Shown here piece by piece: positions 10,518 through 23,300 of a DNA stretch of 64,000 nucleotides (positions are counted from its first letter, which is position 1; the number at the start of each line of letters is the position of its first letter). The notes below the pieces were generated by a model that was given only the letters and a program-made list of their open reading frames with translations, was not told where the DNA came from and made no database searches. The translations under genes and the position numbers were made by a program. Source of the stretch: Mactra quadrangularis (taxonomy: Eukaryota > Mollusca > Bivalvia > Venerida > Mactridae); contig CM046297.1 in the NCBI GenBank assembly GCA_025267735.1, positions 15,092,011 through 15,156,010 of the forward strand, read 5' to 3'.

Positions 10518-10791
10518 ATGATTTAAAGTGTCAAGATAATTTGTAAATATGTATCTTTGTGATTTAATAAACACAGTTAATTATGGCACAGACATTCGAC
10601 ATTATACAATTTTTAATAGATAATTATGTGCTATGCTCGCATTGGGCGGTATTACAGGAGTAGTACTGGCCTGTATTCAATCTTACTCTCAATGGATTTT
10701 GTTGTAATAAAAATATTAAGTATTTTACAACAGTGTTATTTTTACTGTAAACTATTATATAATAAGAGTACACAACTATACATTCTATAAT

Positions 10792-11260
10792 ACAGAGCCA
10801 TTGAAGTGACATTTTGGAATATTTTCACTTAAGTGTTTATTTCATAAAAACGTAATATTATTTTGATATTTCATCGAAGAACATTCATATGATTTTGTTT
10901 AATTTCTTTAATATTTCCGCGATTTTCCAATGAAATAATGATGTTATGGGTTTTTTTCAAAATATGACTTCGTTATTACGATTTGTTTTCGTTTTTACTA
11001 ACACTGCCAAGTTTAAACGAAGCAATTATTTCGTAAAATCAAAGTAATATTAGATCGTGACACGTATCAAGTATTTAGAAGAAAACATAAAAACAAATTT
11101 TGTAAAAAAAAACCGATATATTTTTTCGAAAAAAAATAAAAAAAAATATTTCGTAAAGACAAAATATTTTTTTGTTTTATTGAAATAATATTTCGTTTTT
11201 ATGAAAAATTTGTGTAAATCGAATGAAAGCAATTTCAAAATGTCACTTAAGAGTATCCGT
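10792..11260. mobile_element. Longer MITE of the ACGGA-terminus family
   Basis: The left end ACAGAGCCATTGAAGTGACA and the right end TGTCACTTAAGAGTATCCGT are the same termini as 3152-3290, so this 469-bp copy belongs to that family. The interior is poly(A/T)-rich with AAATATTTCGT blocks. Flanking bases do not show a preserved TSD. Confidence 0.72.
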
Positions 11261-11305
11261 ACAGTTACCTCAGATTTTCTAGGTTAGTGCGCCGGTAACG
11301 GGGCT

Positions 11306-13210
11306 CCGTGCGCTATATGTATGACCATTGTACCAGTATTCTATATGTTATAACTTCTGTACCTGGATTCCATATGCTATAACAATTGTACCAGGTTTGT
11401 ATATGTTATAACAATTGTACCAGGTTTGTATATGTTATAACCATTGTACCAGGATTGTATATGTTATAACAATTGTACCAGGTTTGTATATGTTATAACA
11501 ATTGTACCAGGTTTGTATATGTTATAACCATTGTACCAGGATTCCATATGTTATAACCATTGTACCAGGATTCCATATGTTATAACCATTGTACCAGGAT
11601 TCCATATGATACAACCATTGTACCAGGATTCCATATGTTATAACCAATGTACCAGGATTCCATATGATACAACCATTGTACCAGGTTTGTATATGTTATA
11701 ACAATTGTACCAGGATTAAATATGTTATAACAATTGTACCAGGTTTGTATATGTTATAACAATTGTACCAGGTTTGTATATGTTATAACTTCTGTACCAG
11801 AATTCCATATGTTATAACTATTGTACCAGGATTCCGTACCAGGTTTGCATATGTTATAACCATTGTACCAGGTTTGCATATGGTATAATCATTGTACCAG
11901 GATTAAATATGTTATAACTTCTGTACCAGGATTCCATATGTTATAACTATTGTACAAGGTTTTCATATGAAATAACCATTGTACCAGGATTTCATATGTT
12001 ATAACCATTGTACCAGGATTCCATATGTTATAACCATTGTACCAGGATTCCATATGTTATAACCATTGTACCAGGATTCCATATGATATAACCATTGTAC
12101 CAGGATTCCATATGTTATAACTATTGTACCAGGATTCAATATGTTATAACCATTGTACAAGGATTTCATATGTTATAACCATTGTACCAGGATTCCATAT
12201 GTTATAACTTCTGTATCAGGATTACATATGTTATAACCATTGTACCAGGATTCCATATGTTATAACTTCTGTATCAGGATTACATATGATATAACTATTG
12301 TACCAAGATTCCATATGTTATAACCATTGTACCAGGATTCCTTATGTTATAATTTCTGTACCAGGATTCCATATGTTATAACAATTGTACCAGGATTTCA
12401 TATGATATAACTATTGTACCAGGATTCCATATGTTATAACCATTGTACCAGGATTCCATATGTTACAACTATTGTACCAGGATTTCATATGTTATAACTA
12501 TTGTACAAGGTTTTCATATGATATAACCATTGTACCAGGATTCCATATGTTATAACCATTGTACCAGGATTCCATATGTTATAACCATTGTACCAGGATT
12601 TCATATGATATAACCATTGTACCAGGATTCCATATGTTATAACCATTGTACCAGGATTCCATATATTATAACCATTGTACCAGAATTCAATATGTTATAA
12701 CTATTGTACCAGGATTTCATATGTTATAACCATTGTACCTGTATTCCATATGTTATAACCATTGTACCAGGATTCCATATGTTATAACCATTGTACCAGG
12801 TTTCCATATGTTATAACCATTGTACCAGGATTCCATATGTTATAACCATTGTACCAGGATTCCATATGTTATAACCATTGTACCAGGATTCCATATGTTA
12901 TAACCATTGTACCAGGATTTCATATGATATAACCATTGTACCAGGATTCCATATGTTATAACCATTGTACCAGGATTCCATATATTATAACCATTGTACC
13001 AGAATTCAATATGTTATAACTATTGTACCAGGATTTCATATATTATAACCATTGTACCTGTATTCCATATGTTATAACCATTGTACCAGGATTCCATATG
13101 TTATAACCATTGTACCAGGTTTCCATATGTTATAACCATTGTACCAGGATTCCATATGTTATAACCATTGTACCAGGATTCCATATGTTATAACCATTGT
13201 ACAAGGATTC
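11306..13210 (+). repeat. 29-bp minisatellite, about 66 copies, with a 319-bp higher-order unit
   Basis: The monomer reads CCATATGTTATAACCATTGT followed by ACCAGGATT (29 bp). Variants include GGTTTGTATATGTTATAACA (clustered at 11395-11520 and 11680-11800) and TTCTGTATCAGGATTACATA. A distinctive run beginning ATATATTATAACCATTGTAC at 12661 recurs at 12980. The offset of about 319 bp equals 11 monomers, so the 3' part of the array duplicated as a block. The array ends abruptly at about 13210. No coding role: the frames it opens are incidental. Confidence 0.95.
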
Positions 13211-13249
13211 GGGTGAACAGTTTTTCCTATTGTGCGCTACATCTGCCCG

Positions 13250-13350
13250 AGTATATCCGTATAGACGTTATTTGTGGGAATTTCGGACTTAAACCGGCAA
13301 TCGTGGCGAAAAACGGCAATTTACGCATAACCGCGCTACTGACAGTTGAA
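13250..13350 (+). repeat. Dispersed repeat D, fragment
   Basis: TAAACCGGCAATCGTGGC and AATTTACGCATAA recur at 27963-28085, and CGTAGACGTATTT at 27757. The family has at least three fragments here. Confidence 0.7.
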
Positions 13351-14131
13351 GGAAATTTAACAATACCTTGGTATAAAATAATGATATAAATTTGGTACTA
13401 AACAAACTTTGCCATGGTTGATAATTGTTTTTCGACATTTGTTTAAACACATTTATCACAGAGATAACCCAGTCAAAGTCGTTACCAATTGTTCAACACC
13501 GTTTTCGATTTGACTTAGCCTATGCTACAGAGCGGACGTCATTTTTATGTCGATTTTTGGAACGATGTTATTTAACATCGTTCCAATGGTAACAAGAAAG
13601 TATAAGATTACTCTTTTCACGCTTCAACAATTTTCAACATAGACAAAGAGGCGTAGTTCAAGCGTGAAACTCATTAACATCTCATTTAAATGTAATACAA
13701 CGCTGGCTTGTGTTGTCGTTCTTGAAACTCTTCAGGAAAAGGGAGGTTACTCTCAGGACATACAAATCTTGCAATGGAGACGGGACAACTCAACCCGTAG
13801 ACAACTCAACCCGTGACAACTGCAATGATTACTTGTTGGAGTAAAAAGGGCCTACAATGTTTTTGACAATGCATGTTATATGCGTAGCTTAATTACATCA
13901 TTCGATAGTAATAAACAATAAAAAAATAAGTTCAGGACATCGTTCCTCCAGCACTCCAGTGCTTTGATTAATTTTCTTATCTCTGAGACTTGGTTTAAAT
14001 AGAACTAGGTCAATGTCAAGGTCAATGACAACATGTTCAGTATGTAATTCAGGCAGCGACTTATCACAGATTAGTTCATATACACAACTTTAGAGGGTTG
14101 TACTTGACGCACCATTTCTGAATAAACGACA
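13351..14131. other. Upstream region of the secreted-protein gene
   Basis: No repeat covers most of this stretch. It contains two ACAACTCAACCCGT copies at 13786-13822, and a hairpin ATGTTATTTAACAT at 13564-13577. A TATA-like ATATACA lies at about 14079-14085, roughly 50 bp before the start codon. Promoter assignment is inference from position. Confidence 0.4.
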
Positions 14132-17100
14132 ATGGTCACCAATATTCGATGCTTAGTTTTGGTAGCACTGTGTTTGTACGTTGCTTATGGCAACGAAGTA
14201 AAGGCGGGTAAGTTTTTTTATTTTCATTTTTGTGATTACGTCCTAGTAATTACTTGATGCCAAAATGAAAATTTAAATTTTCTATGACCATGGAGTAACA
14301 TAAATGGCATCGTCTCATATGCTTACAAGTGAGTCTTTACTGTAATTTTAATCTTTCTCATGCTGAAGGCGAGCGAAACAGGAAAGCCTTTGGCACCAGA
14401 ACAGAGCATAGCGGCAAGATCAGTATACAATTTTTTGCACTCCGAACTGTATCTTAATGGATAAAGATAATGTGAAATTGTTTACCAATGACAATAATGT
14501 GGAATGAGTGAGTATTTAAGACCCCAGTCACACTGGAGCTCACGATTACTTGCGACCACCGGCGATGCGTAAAACCGACGATCATCGGCGATTGTCTGCG
14601 ACCAAACCCTCGTTGCGCAGAAAAATTTACTACCGCGATTATCGTACGACCAGTCATTGACAATCGTACGACAGGTCATCAGAAAACGTACGATTGTCTC
14701 AAGATTGTCTGGGATTACTTACGACTACCCGTGACCTGTCATGCGATCACCTACAACTTGTCGTACGACCATCGCACGATTACTAAAGACTACTCAAGAC
14801 TATCAGTGACTAGTGACAATTTGTAAAGACTGTCTTAAGATTGTTGCACGACAGTTTTGCGATTAACAAAAATCCGAAAAAGACTGATGGATTGGAGGTA
14901 TAAATAAGGACTTTACAGTGAAACATTCTCATTTATCACAGTAACGAGAGAGAGTAAACAACACAGAATAACTATGGCCGACGCACCAAGGAGACTGCAG
15001 ATGATACAACTGCGAATGCATTTGCAACAAGAAGATGCTGGGTTAAAACTAGCTCTTCCGTTTCACCCTCAGAGTCAGAGTCGTGTCTGGTCCTTTTTTT
15101 ACTTTTCCTTTACACTTTGACTTTTTGGGTGGCATGACGGTGTTACTCAAACGAAAGAAAAAGTGCGTATGAGGAACGAACCGTAAAGTGACTGCCATAT
15201 ATAATGTTAGACCACGTGGTCTGTGTCTTGTCACAGGAAATCTTTAAAGGTCTGTGAAGTTAGCTATCTATTGTCTATTCTCTATTCAAAAGTCTATTCG
15301 CACAATAGACAGCTATGTATTGAGAAATCTATTCATTCAGAAGTCTATTCGCATTTACTGTATACATAAATATAGGTAAGTTCAAATATCTGTACAAAAA
15401 TCTGTTCACAAAATGCCGAAAAGACAGCTGTCTATTCGGAAGTCTATTCAGAAGTCTATTCGAAAAAAGTCAGTAGTGCAATCAAACAGATTTAAAAGTC
15501 TTTTCATGGAATACGTAAAGAGACAAATGTCCATTCAAAAGTCTTTTCAGAACTTTATTCGCAAAAACATAGTAGTGCAATCTGAATGAGCAAGGTTTCT
15601 ATTCCAAGAATGCAAGCGACAAATGTCCATTCAAAAGTCTTTTCAGATCTCTATTCGCAAAATCATATATATGCTTTAAGATTGTGTCTGTAGTCTATTA
15701 TAAAGTTTCCAATAGAGAGCTGTCCATTCAAAAGTCTATTCAGAAGTCTATTTGCAAAATCATATATATGCATTAAGAATGTGTCTAAAGTCTACCATAA
15801 GTTGCGAATAGACAGATGTCCATTCAAATGTCTATTCAGAAGTCTATTCGCAAAATCATGTATATGCATTCAGAATGAGTCGGAAGTCTTTTATAGAGTT
15901 TCGAATAGAGAGCTGTGCATTCAAAAGTCTATTCAGAAGTCTATTCGCAAAATCATATATATGCATTAAGAATGTGTCTAAAGTCTACCATAAAGTTGCG
16001 AATAGAGAAATGTCCATTCAAATGTCTTTTCAGAAGTCTATTCGCAAAATCATGTAAATGCATTCAGAAAGAGTAGGAAGTCTTTTAATGAGTTTCGAAT
16101 AGAGAGATGTCCATTCAAAAGTCTATTCAGAAATCTATTCGCGAAATCTGGTAAATGCGTGCAGAATGAGTCAGAAGTCTTTTAAAGAGTTTCGAATAGA
16201 GAGCTGTCCATTCAAATGTCTATTCAGAAGTCTATTCCAAAAGACTCAGTAATGTAATGCAATCAAACAGATTGAAAGTCTTTTCGCGGAACATGAAAAG
16301 AGTCAAATGTCCATTCAAAAGTCTATTCAGAAGTCTATTCGCAAATTATATATATGCATTAAAAATGTGTCTAAAGTGTACTATAAAGTTGCGAATAGAC
16401 AGATGTCCATTCAAATGTCTTTTCAGAAGTCTATTCGCAAAAATCATGTATATGCATTCAGAATGAGTCAGAAGTCTTAAATAGAGTTTCGAATATAGAG
16501 ATGTCCATTCAAAAGTCTATTCAGAAGTCTATTCGCGAAATCTGGTTAATGCGTTCAGAATGAGTCAGAAGTCTATCATACAGTAGCGAATGCACAGCTG
16601 TCCATTCAAATGTCTATTCAGAAGTCTATTCGCAAAATCATACATATGCATTTAAAATGTGTCAAAAGTCTATTCAAAGAGTAGCAAATAGATAGCTGTC
16701 CATTCAAATGTCTATTCAGAAGTCTATTTGCGAAATCCTGTATATGCATTCAGAATGAGTCAGAAGTCTTTTATAGAGTTTCGAATAGAGAGATGTCCAT
16801 TCAAAAGTCTATTCAGAAGTCTATTCGCAAATTATATATATGCATTAAAAATGTGTCTAAAGTGTACTATAAAGTTGCGAATAGACAGATGTCCATTCAA
16901 ATGTCTTTTCAGAAGTCTATTCGCAAAAATCATGTATATGCATTCAGAATGAGTCTGAAGTCTTTAATAGAGTTTCGAATAGAGAGATGTCCATTCAAAA
17001 GTCTATTCAGAAGTCTATTCGCGAAATCTGGTTAATGCGTTCAGAATGAGTCAGAAGTCTATCATACAGTAGCGAATGCACAGCTGTCCATTCAAATGTC

Positions 17101-20100
17101 TATTCAGAAGTCTATTCGCAAAATCATACATATGCATTTAAAATGTGTCAAAAGTCAATTCAAAGAGTAGCAAATGGATAGCTGTCCATTCAAATGTCTA
17201 TTCAGAAGTCTATTTGCGAAATCATGAATATGCATTCAGAATGAGTCAGAAGTCTTTTATAGAGTTTCGAATAAATAGCTGTCCATTCAAAAGTCTATTC
17301 AGAAGTCTATTCGCAAAATCATATATATGCATTAAATATGTGTCTAAAGTCTACTATAAAGTTGCGAATAGACAAATGTCCATTCAAATGTCTTTTCAGA
17401 AGTCTATTCGCAAAATCATGTAAATGCATTCAGAATGAGTAGGAAGTCTTTTAATGAGTTTCGAATAGAGTGATGTCCATTCAAAAGTCTATTCAGAAGT
17501 CTATTCGCGAAATCTGGTAAATGCGTGCAGAATGAGTCAGAAGTCTTTTATAGAGTTTCAAATAGAGAGATGTCCATTCAAAAGTCTATTCAGAAGTCTA
17601 TTCGCGAAATCTGGTTAATGCGTTCAGAATGAGTCAGAAGTCTATCATACAGTAGCGAATGCACAGCTGTCCATTCAAATGTCTATTCAGAAGTCTATTC
17701 GCAAAATCATACATATGCATTTAAAATGTGTCAAAAGTCCATTCAAAGAGTAGCAAATAGATAGCTGTCCATTCAAATGTCTATTCAGAAGTCTATTTGC
17801 GAATCATGTATATGCATTCAGAATGAGTCAGAAGTCTTTTATAGAGTTTCGAATAGATAGCTGTCCATTCAAATGTCTATTCAGAAGTCTATTCGCAAAA
17901 TCATATATATGCATTAAGAATGTGTCTAAAGTCTACTATAAAGTTGCGAATAGACAAATGTCCATTCAAATGTCTTTTCAGAAGTCTATTCGCAAAATCA
18001 TGTAAATGCATTCAGAATGAGTAGGAAGTCTTTTAATGAGTTTCGAATAGAGAGATGTCCATTCAAAAGTCTATTCAGAAGTCTATTCGCGAAATCTGGT
18101 TAATGCGTTCAGAATGAGTCAGAAGTCTATCATACAGAAGCGAATGCACTGCTGTCCATTCAAATGTCTATTCAGAAGTCTATTCGCAAAATCATACATA
18201 TGCATTTAAAATGTGTCAAAAGTCTATTCAAAGAGTAGCAAATAGATAGCTGTCCATTCAAATGTCTATTCAGAAGTCTATCCGCGAAATCTGGTAAATG
18301 CTTGCAGAATGAGTCAGAAGTCTTTTATAGAGTTTCGAATAGATAGCTGTCCATTCAAAAGTCTATTCAGAAGTCTATTAGCAAATTATATATATGCATT
18401 TAAAATGTGTCTAAAGTGTACTATAAAGTTGCGAATAGACAAATGTCCATTCAAATTTTTTTCAGAAATCTATTCGCAAAATCATGTATATGCATTCAGA
18501 ATGAGTCAGAAGTCTTTAATAGAGTTTCGAATAGAAAGATGTCTATTCAAAAGTCTATTCAGAAGTCTATTCGCGAAATTTGGTTAATGCGTTCAGAATG
18601 AGTCAGAAGTCTATCATACAGTAGCGAATGCACAGCTGTTCATTCAAATGTCTATTCAGAAGTCTATTCGCAAAATCATATATAAACATTAAGAATGTCT
18701 GAAGTCTATTATAAAGTAGCGAATAGACAGATGTCCATTCAAATGTCTATTCAGAAGTCTATTCGCAAAATTACGTATATACATTCAGAATGAGTTAGAA
18801 GTCTTTAAAAAGTAGCGAAAGGCAGCTGTCCATTCAAAAGTCTATTCAGAAGTCAATTCGCCAAATCGTATTTATGCAGTTAAAATGTGGCAGAAGTCTA
18901 TTTAAAGAGTAGCAAATAGACAATAATTTTTGCAAATGTCTTTTCAGAATTCTATTCGCAAAATCATACATATGCATTTAAAATGTGTCAAAAGTCTATT
19001 CAAAGAGTAGAAAATAGATAGCTGTCCATTCAAATGTCTATTCAGAAGTCTATTTGCGAAATCATGTATATGCATTCAGAATGAGTCAGAAGTCTTTTAT
19101 AGAGTTTCGAATAGATAGCTGTCCATTCAAAAGTCTATTCAGAAGTCTATTCGCAAAATCATATATATGCATTAAGAATGTGTCTAAAGTCTACCATAAA
19201 GTTGCGAATAGACAGATGTCCATTCAAATGTCTTTTCAGAAGTCTATTTGCAAAATCATGTATATGCATTCAGAATGAGTAGGAAGTGTTTTATAGAGCT
19301 TCAAATAGAGAGCTGTCCATTCAAAAGTCTATTCAGAAGTCTATTCGCAAAATCTGGTAAATGCGTTCAGAATGAGTCAGAAGTCTTTTATACAGAAGTA
19401 AATACACAGCAGTCCATTCAAATATCTTTTCAGAAATCTATTTGCAAAATCATATATATGTATTAAGAATGTGTCAGATGTTTTTTATATAGTTGCGGAT
19501 AGACAGATGTCCATTCAAATGTCTATTCAGAAGTCTATTCGCCAAAAAACTCAGTAATGCAATCAAACAGATTGAAAGTCTTTTCGCGGAATATGAGAAG
19601 AGGCAAATGTCCATTCAAAAGTCTATTCAGAAGTCTATTCGCAAATTATATATGCATTCAAATGTGTCCTAAGTCTATTATAAAGTTAGAATAGACAGCT
19701 GCCCATTGAAATGTCTTTTCAGAAGTCTATTTGGAAACTTATGTTAATCGATTCAGAATGTGTCAGGTGTAATTGTGATAGACCTGCCAAGTTTATAGAA
19801 GTTTGCGTGCTTTGCCTGAATTAAGTAAGTTTCTTAACTCTCGTAAACATAAGTGAATCTCCCGAATATTTCGGCAATTGTAGGTGAAGGTCAAATTTGC
19901 CTTTTCATATCGTCGTAATTTTGCCGTTTCTGTAAACCAAATCGAGCCGGTAAATCTGGTTCAAACATGGTCACTGTACCGTAGATTACACAAGTGCAAA
20001 TTCAAATACGGTAACCAGTGCTGGTTTTATCCGAGGAAGCGCCATTGTTTGAGACATGCTAATATTTCGAAGTTTGTAGGTCGAAACCTTTGAATTTCAT

Positions 20101-20308
20101 ATTAAATCGTAAACAAAGTGTTATTATCCACAAGAAAAATAAGCGCCAAAAGTAACTACTTTACATTTACATTTAAGTGATTGAGCCTGTAAAAATGATT
20201 ATTTTTGTTTTATAAGAAACACAATTTTACGCCATTTTGTTAAGTTCTTTTGTCGGTGCAACAGCGTGACGTCAATCGTGGTGTTTTCTCACAGGTCCGT
20301 GCTTGTTG

Positions 20309-20348
<40 letters not shown>

Positions 20349-23300
20349 GTCATTCGGAACTACCTCGGCGATTTTCCACGCAAATACAAATTCGTAGATG
20401 ATCGCCGAGGTCGTTCCGAATGATATAATGTATTCATCTTGTAACCGAAATGAAAAGGGTAGACAAAAACCAATTAGAAGTATTAATCTCATGCCAATAG
20501 TTGTTTTTAAAAGTCCGTAAGACCTGATTACAAAAAAAGAAGTAATTCAGCTGCCGAGAGAAGACTTACTACCAGGAGAAAAATAGAAATCTTGCTTTGA
20601 ATAGAAAAAAGTAGACCTTCTTCAAAGAGCATGTCTATTCACAAACCCAGCAAATAATTCTGACACATTAAAAATGCATATGAATGAATTTGTTAAAGGA
20701 CTTCTAACAAATAATTTGAATATGTTTATTTATCACTTTTCAAAAAGAAACTTCTGCTACATTCTGAATGCGAACTACTGTTTGCAAATAGGACAGCAGT
20801 CTATTCCAAACCCTACCTTTGACTTGTGACACATTCTTTATGCATATAAAAGATATTGCAAATCGACTTCGGAATAGACATTTGAATGGACAGCTCTCTA
20901 TTCGCAACTTTTTTATATACTTCAGACACATTCTGGAATATTCTAACTGCATATATATAATTTTGCGAATAGACTTCTGATAAGACATTTGTATGGACAG
21001 CTCTCTATTCGCAACTTTATAATAGACTTCAGACTCATTCTGAATGCAAATACATGATTTTACGAAAAGACTTTTGAATAGACATTTGAATGGACATCTG
21101 TCTATTCGCAAGTTTATAATAGACTTCAGTCACATTCTTAAGGCATATATATAATTTTGCGAATAGACTTCTGAATAGACATTTGTATGGACAGCTCTCT
21201 ATTCGCAACTTTATAATAGACTTCAGTCACATTCTGAATGCATATATATGATTTTGCGAATAGACTTCTGAATAGACATTTGAATGGACATCTGTCTATT
21301 TGCAACTTTATAATAGACTTCTGACTCACTTTGAATGCATATGTATGATTTTGCGAATAGACTTCTGAATAGACTTTTGAATGGACAGCTCTCTATTCGA
21401 AACTCTATAATAGGCTTTAGACTCATTCTGAAGGTATATACATGATTTTGCGAATAGACTTCTGAATAGACATTTGAATAGACATGTGTCTATTCGCAAC
21501 TTTATCATAGACTTCAGTCACATTCTTAATGCATATATATGATTTTGCGAATAGACTTCTGAATAGACATTTGAATGGACATCTGTCTATTCGCAACTTT
21601 ATTATAGACTTCAGTCTCATTCTTAAGGCATATATATAATTTTGCGAATAGACTTCTAAATAGACATTTGAATGGACAGCTCTCTATTCGCAACTTTATA
21701 ATAGACTTCAGTCACATTCTGAATGCATATATATGATTTTGCGAATAGACTTCTGAATAGACATTTGAATGGACATCTGTCTATTTGCAACTTTATAATA
21801 GACTTCTGATTCATTTTGAATGCATATATATGATTTTGCGAATAGACTTCTGAATAGACTTTTGAATGGACAGCTCTCTATTCGAAACTCTATAATAGGC
21901 TTTAGACTCATTCTGAAGGCATATACATGATTTTGCGAATAGACTTCTGAATAGACTTTTGAATGGACAGCTCTTTATTCGAAACTCTATAAAAGACTTC
22001 TGACTAATTCTGAATGCATATACATGATTTTGCGAATAGACTTCTGAATAGACTTCTGAATAGACATTTGAATGGACATTTGTCTATTCGCAACTTTATA
22101 ATACACTTCAGGCACATTCTTAATAATTTTGCGAATAGATTTCTAAATAGACTTTTGAATGGACAGCTCTCTATTCAAAACTCTATAAACGATATCAGAC
22201 TCATTCTGCAGGCATGTACATGATTTTGCGAATAGACTTCTGAATAGACATTTGAATGGACATCTGTCTATTTGCAACTTTATAATAGACTTCTGACTCA
22301 TTTTGAATGCATATATATGATTTTGCGAATAGACTTCTGAATAGACTTTTGAATGGACAGCTCTCTATTCGAAACTCTATAATAGGCTTTAGACTCATTC
22401 TGAAGGTATATACATGATTTTGCGAATAGTCTACTGAATAGACATTTGAATAGACATCTGTCTATTCACAACTTTATCATAGACTTCAGTCACATTCTTA
22501 ATGCATATATATGATTTTGCGAATAGACTTCTGAATAGACATTTGAATGGACAGCTCTCTATTCGAACTTCATAATAGACTTCAGTCACATGCTTAATGC
22601 ATATATATAATTTTGCGAATAGACTTCTGAATAGACTTTTGAATGGACAGCTCTCTATTCGTAACTCTTTATAAAAGACTTCTGACTTATTCTGAACGCA
22701 TTTACCAGGTTTTGCGAATAGACTTCTGAATAGACTTTTGAATGGGCAGCTTTCTATTCGAAACTCTATAAAAGACTTCTGACTCAATCTGAATGCATAT
22801 ACATAATTTTGCGAATAGACTTCTGAATGGACATTTGAATGGACATCTTTTTATTTGCAACTTCATGATAGACTTCAGACACATTCTCAATGCAAATATA
22901 TTATTTTTCGAATAGACTTCTGAATAGACATTTGAATGGACAGCTCTCTATTCGAAACTCTATAAAAGACTTCTGACTAATTCTGAATGCATATACATGA
23001 TTTTGCGAATAGACTTCTGAATAGACTTCTGAATAGACATTTGAATGGACATTTGTCTATTCGCAACTTTATAATACACTTCAGACACATTCTTAATAAT
23101 TTTGCGAATAGACTTCTAAATAGACTTTTGAATGGACAGCTCTCTATTCGAAACTCTATAAACGATATCAGACTCATTCTGCAGGCATATACATGATTTT
23201 GCGAATAGACTTCTGAATAGACATTTGAATGGACATCTGTCTATTTGCAACTTTACAATAGCCTACAGACACATTCTTAATGCATATATATGATTTTGCG

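Noticed and set aside
11306..13210. CRISPR-like regular repetition
   Set aside because: Units are contiguous 29-mers without unique spacers, in a eukaryotic context. It is a minisatellite.
19884..20093. 69-codon frame in the giant-element core with a CKFKYGNQCWF segment resembling a CCCH finger
   Set aside because: Cysteine and histidine spacing does not fit the CCCH pattern, and no flanking coding signal exists.
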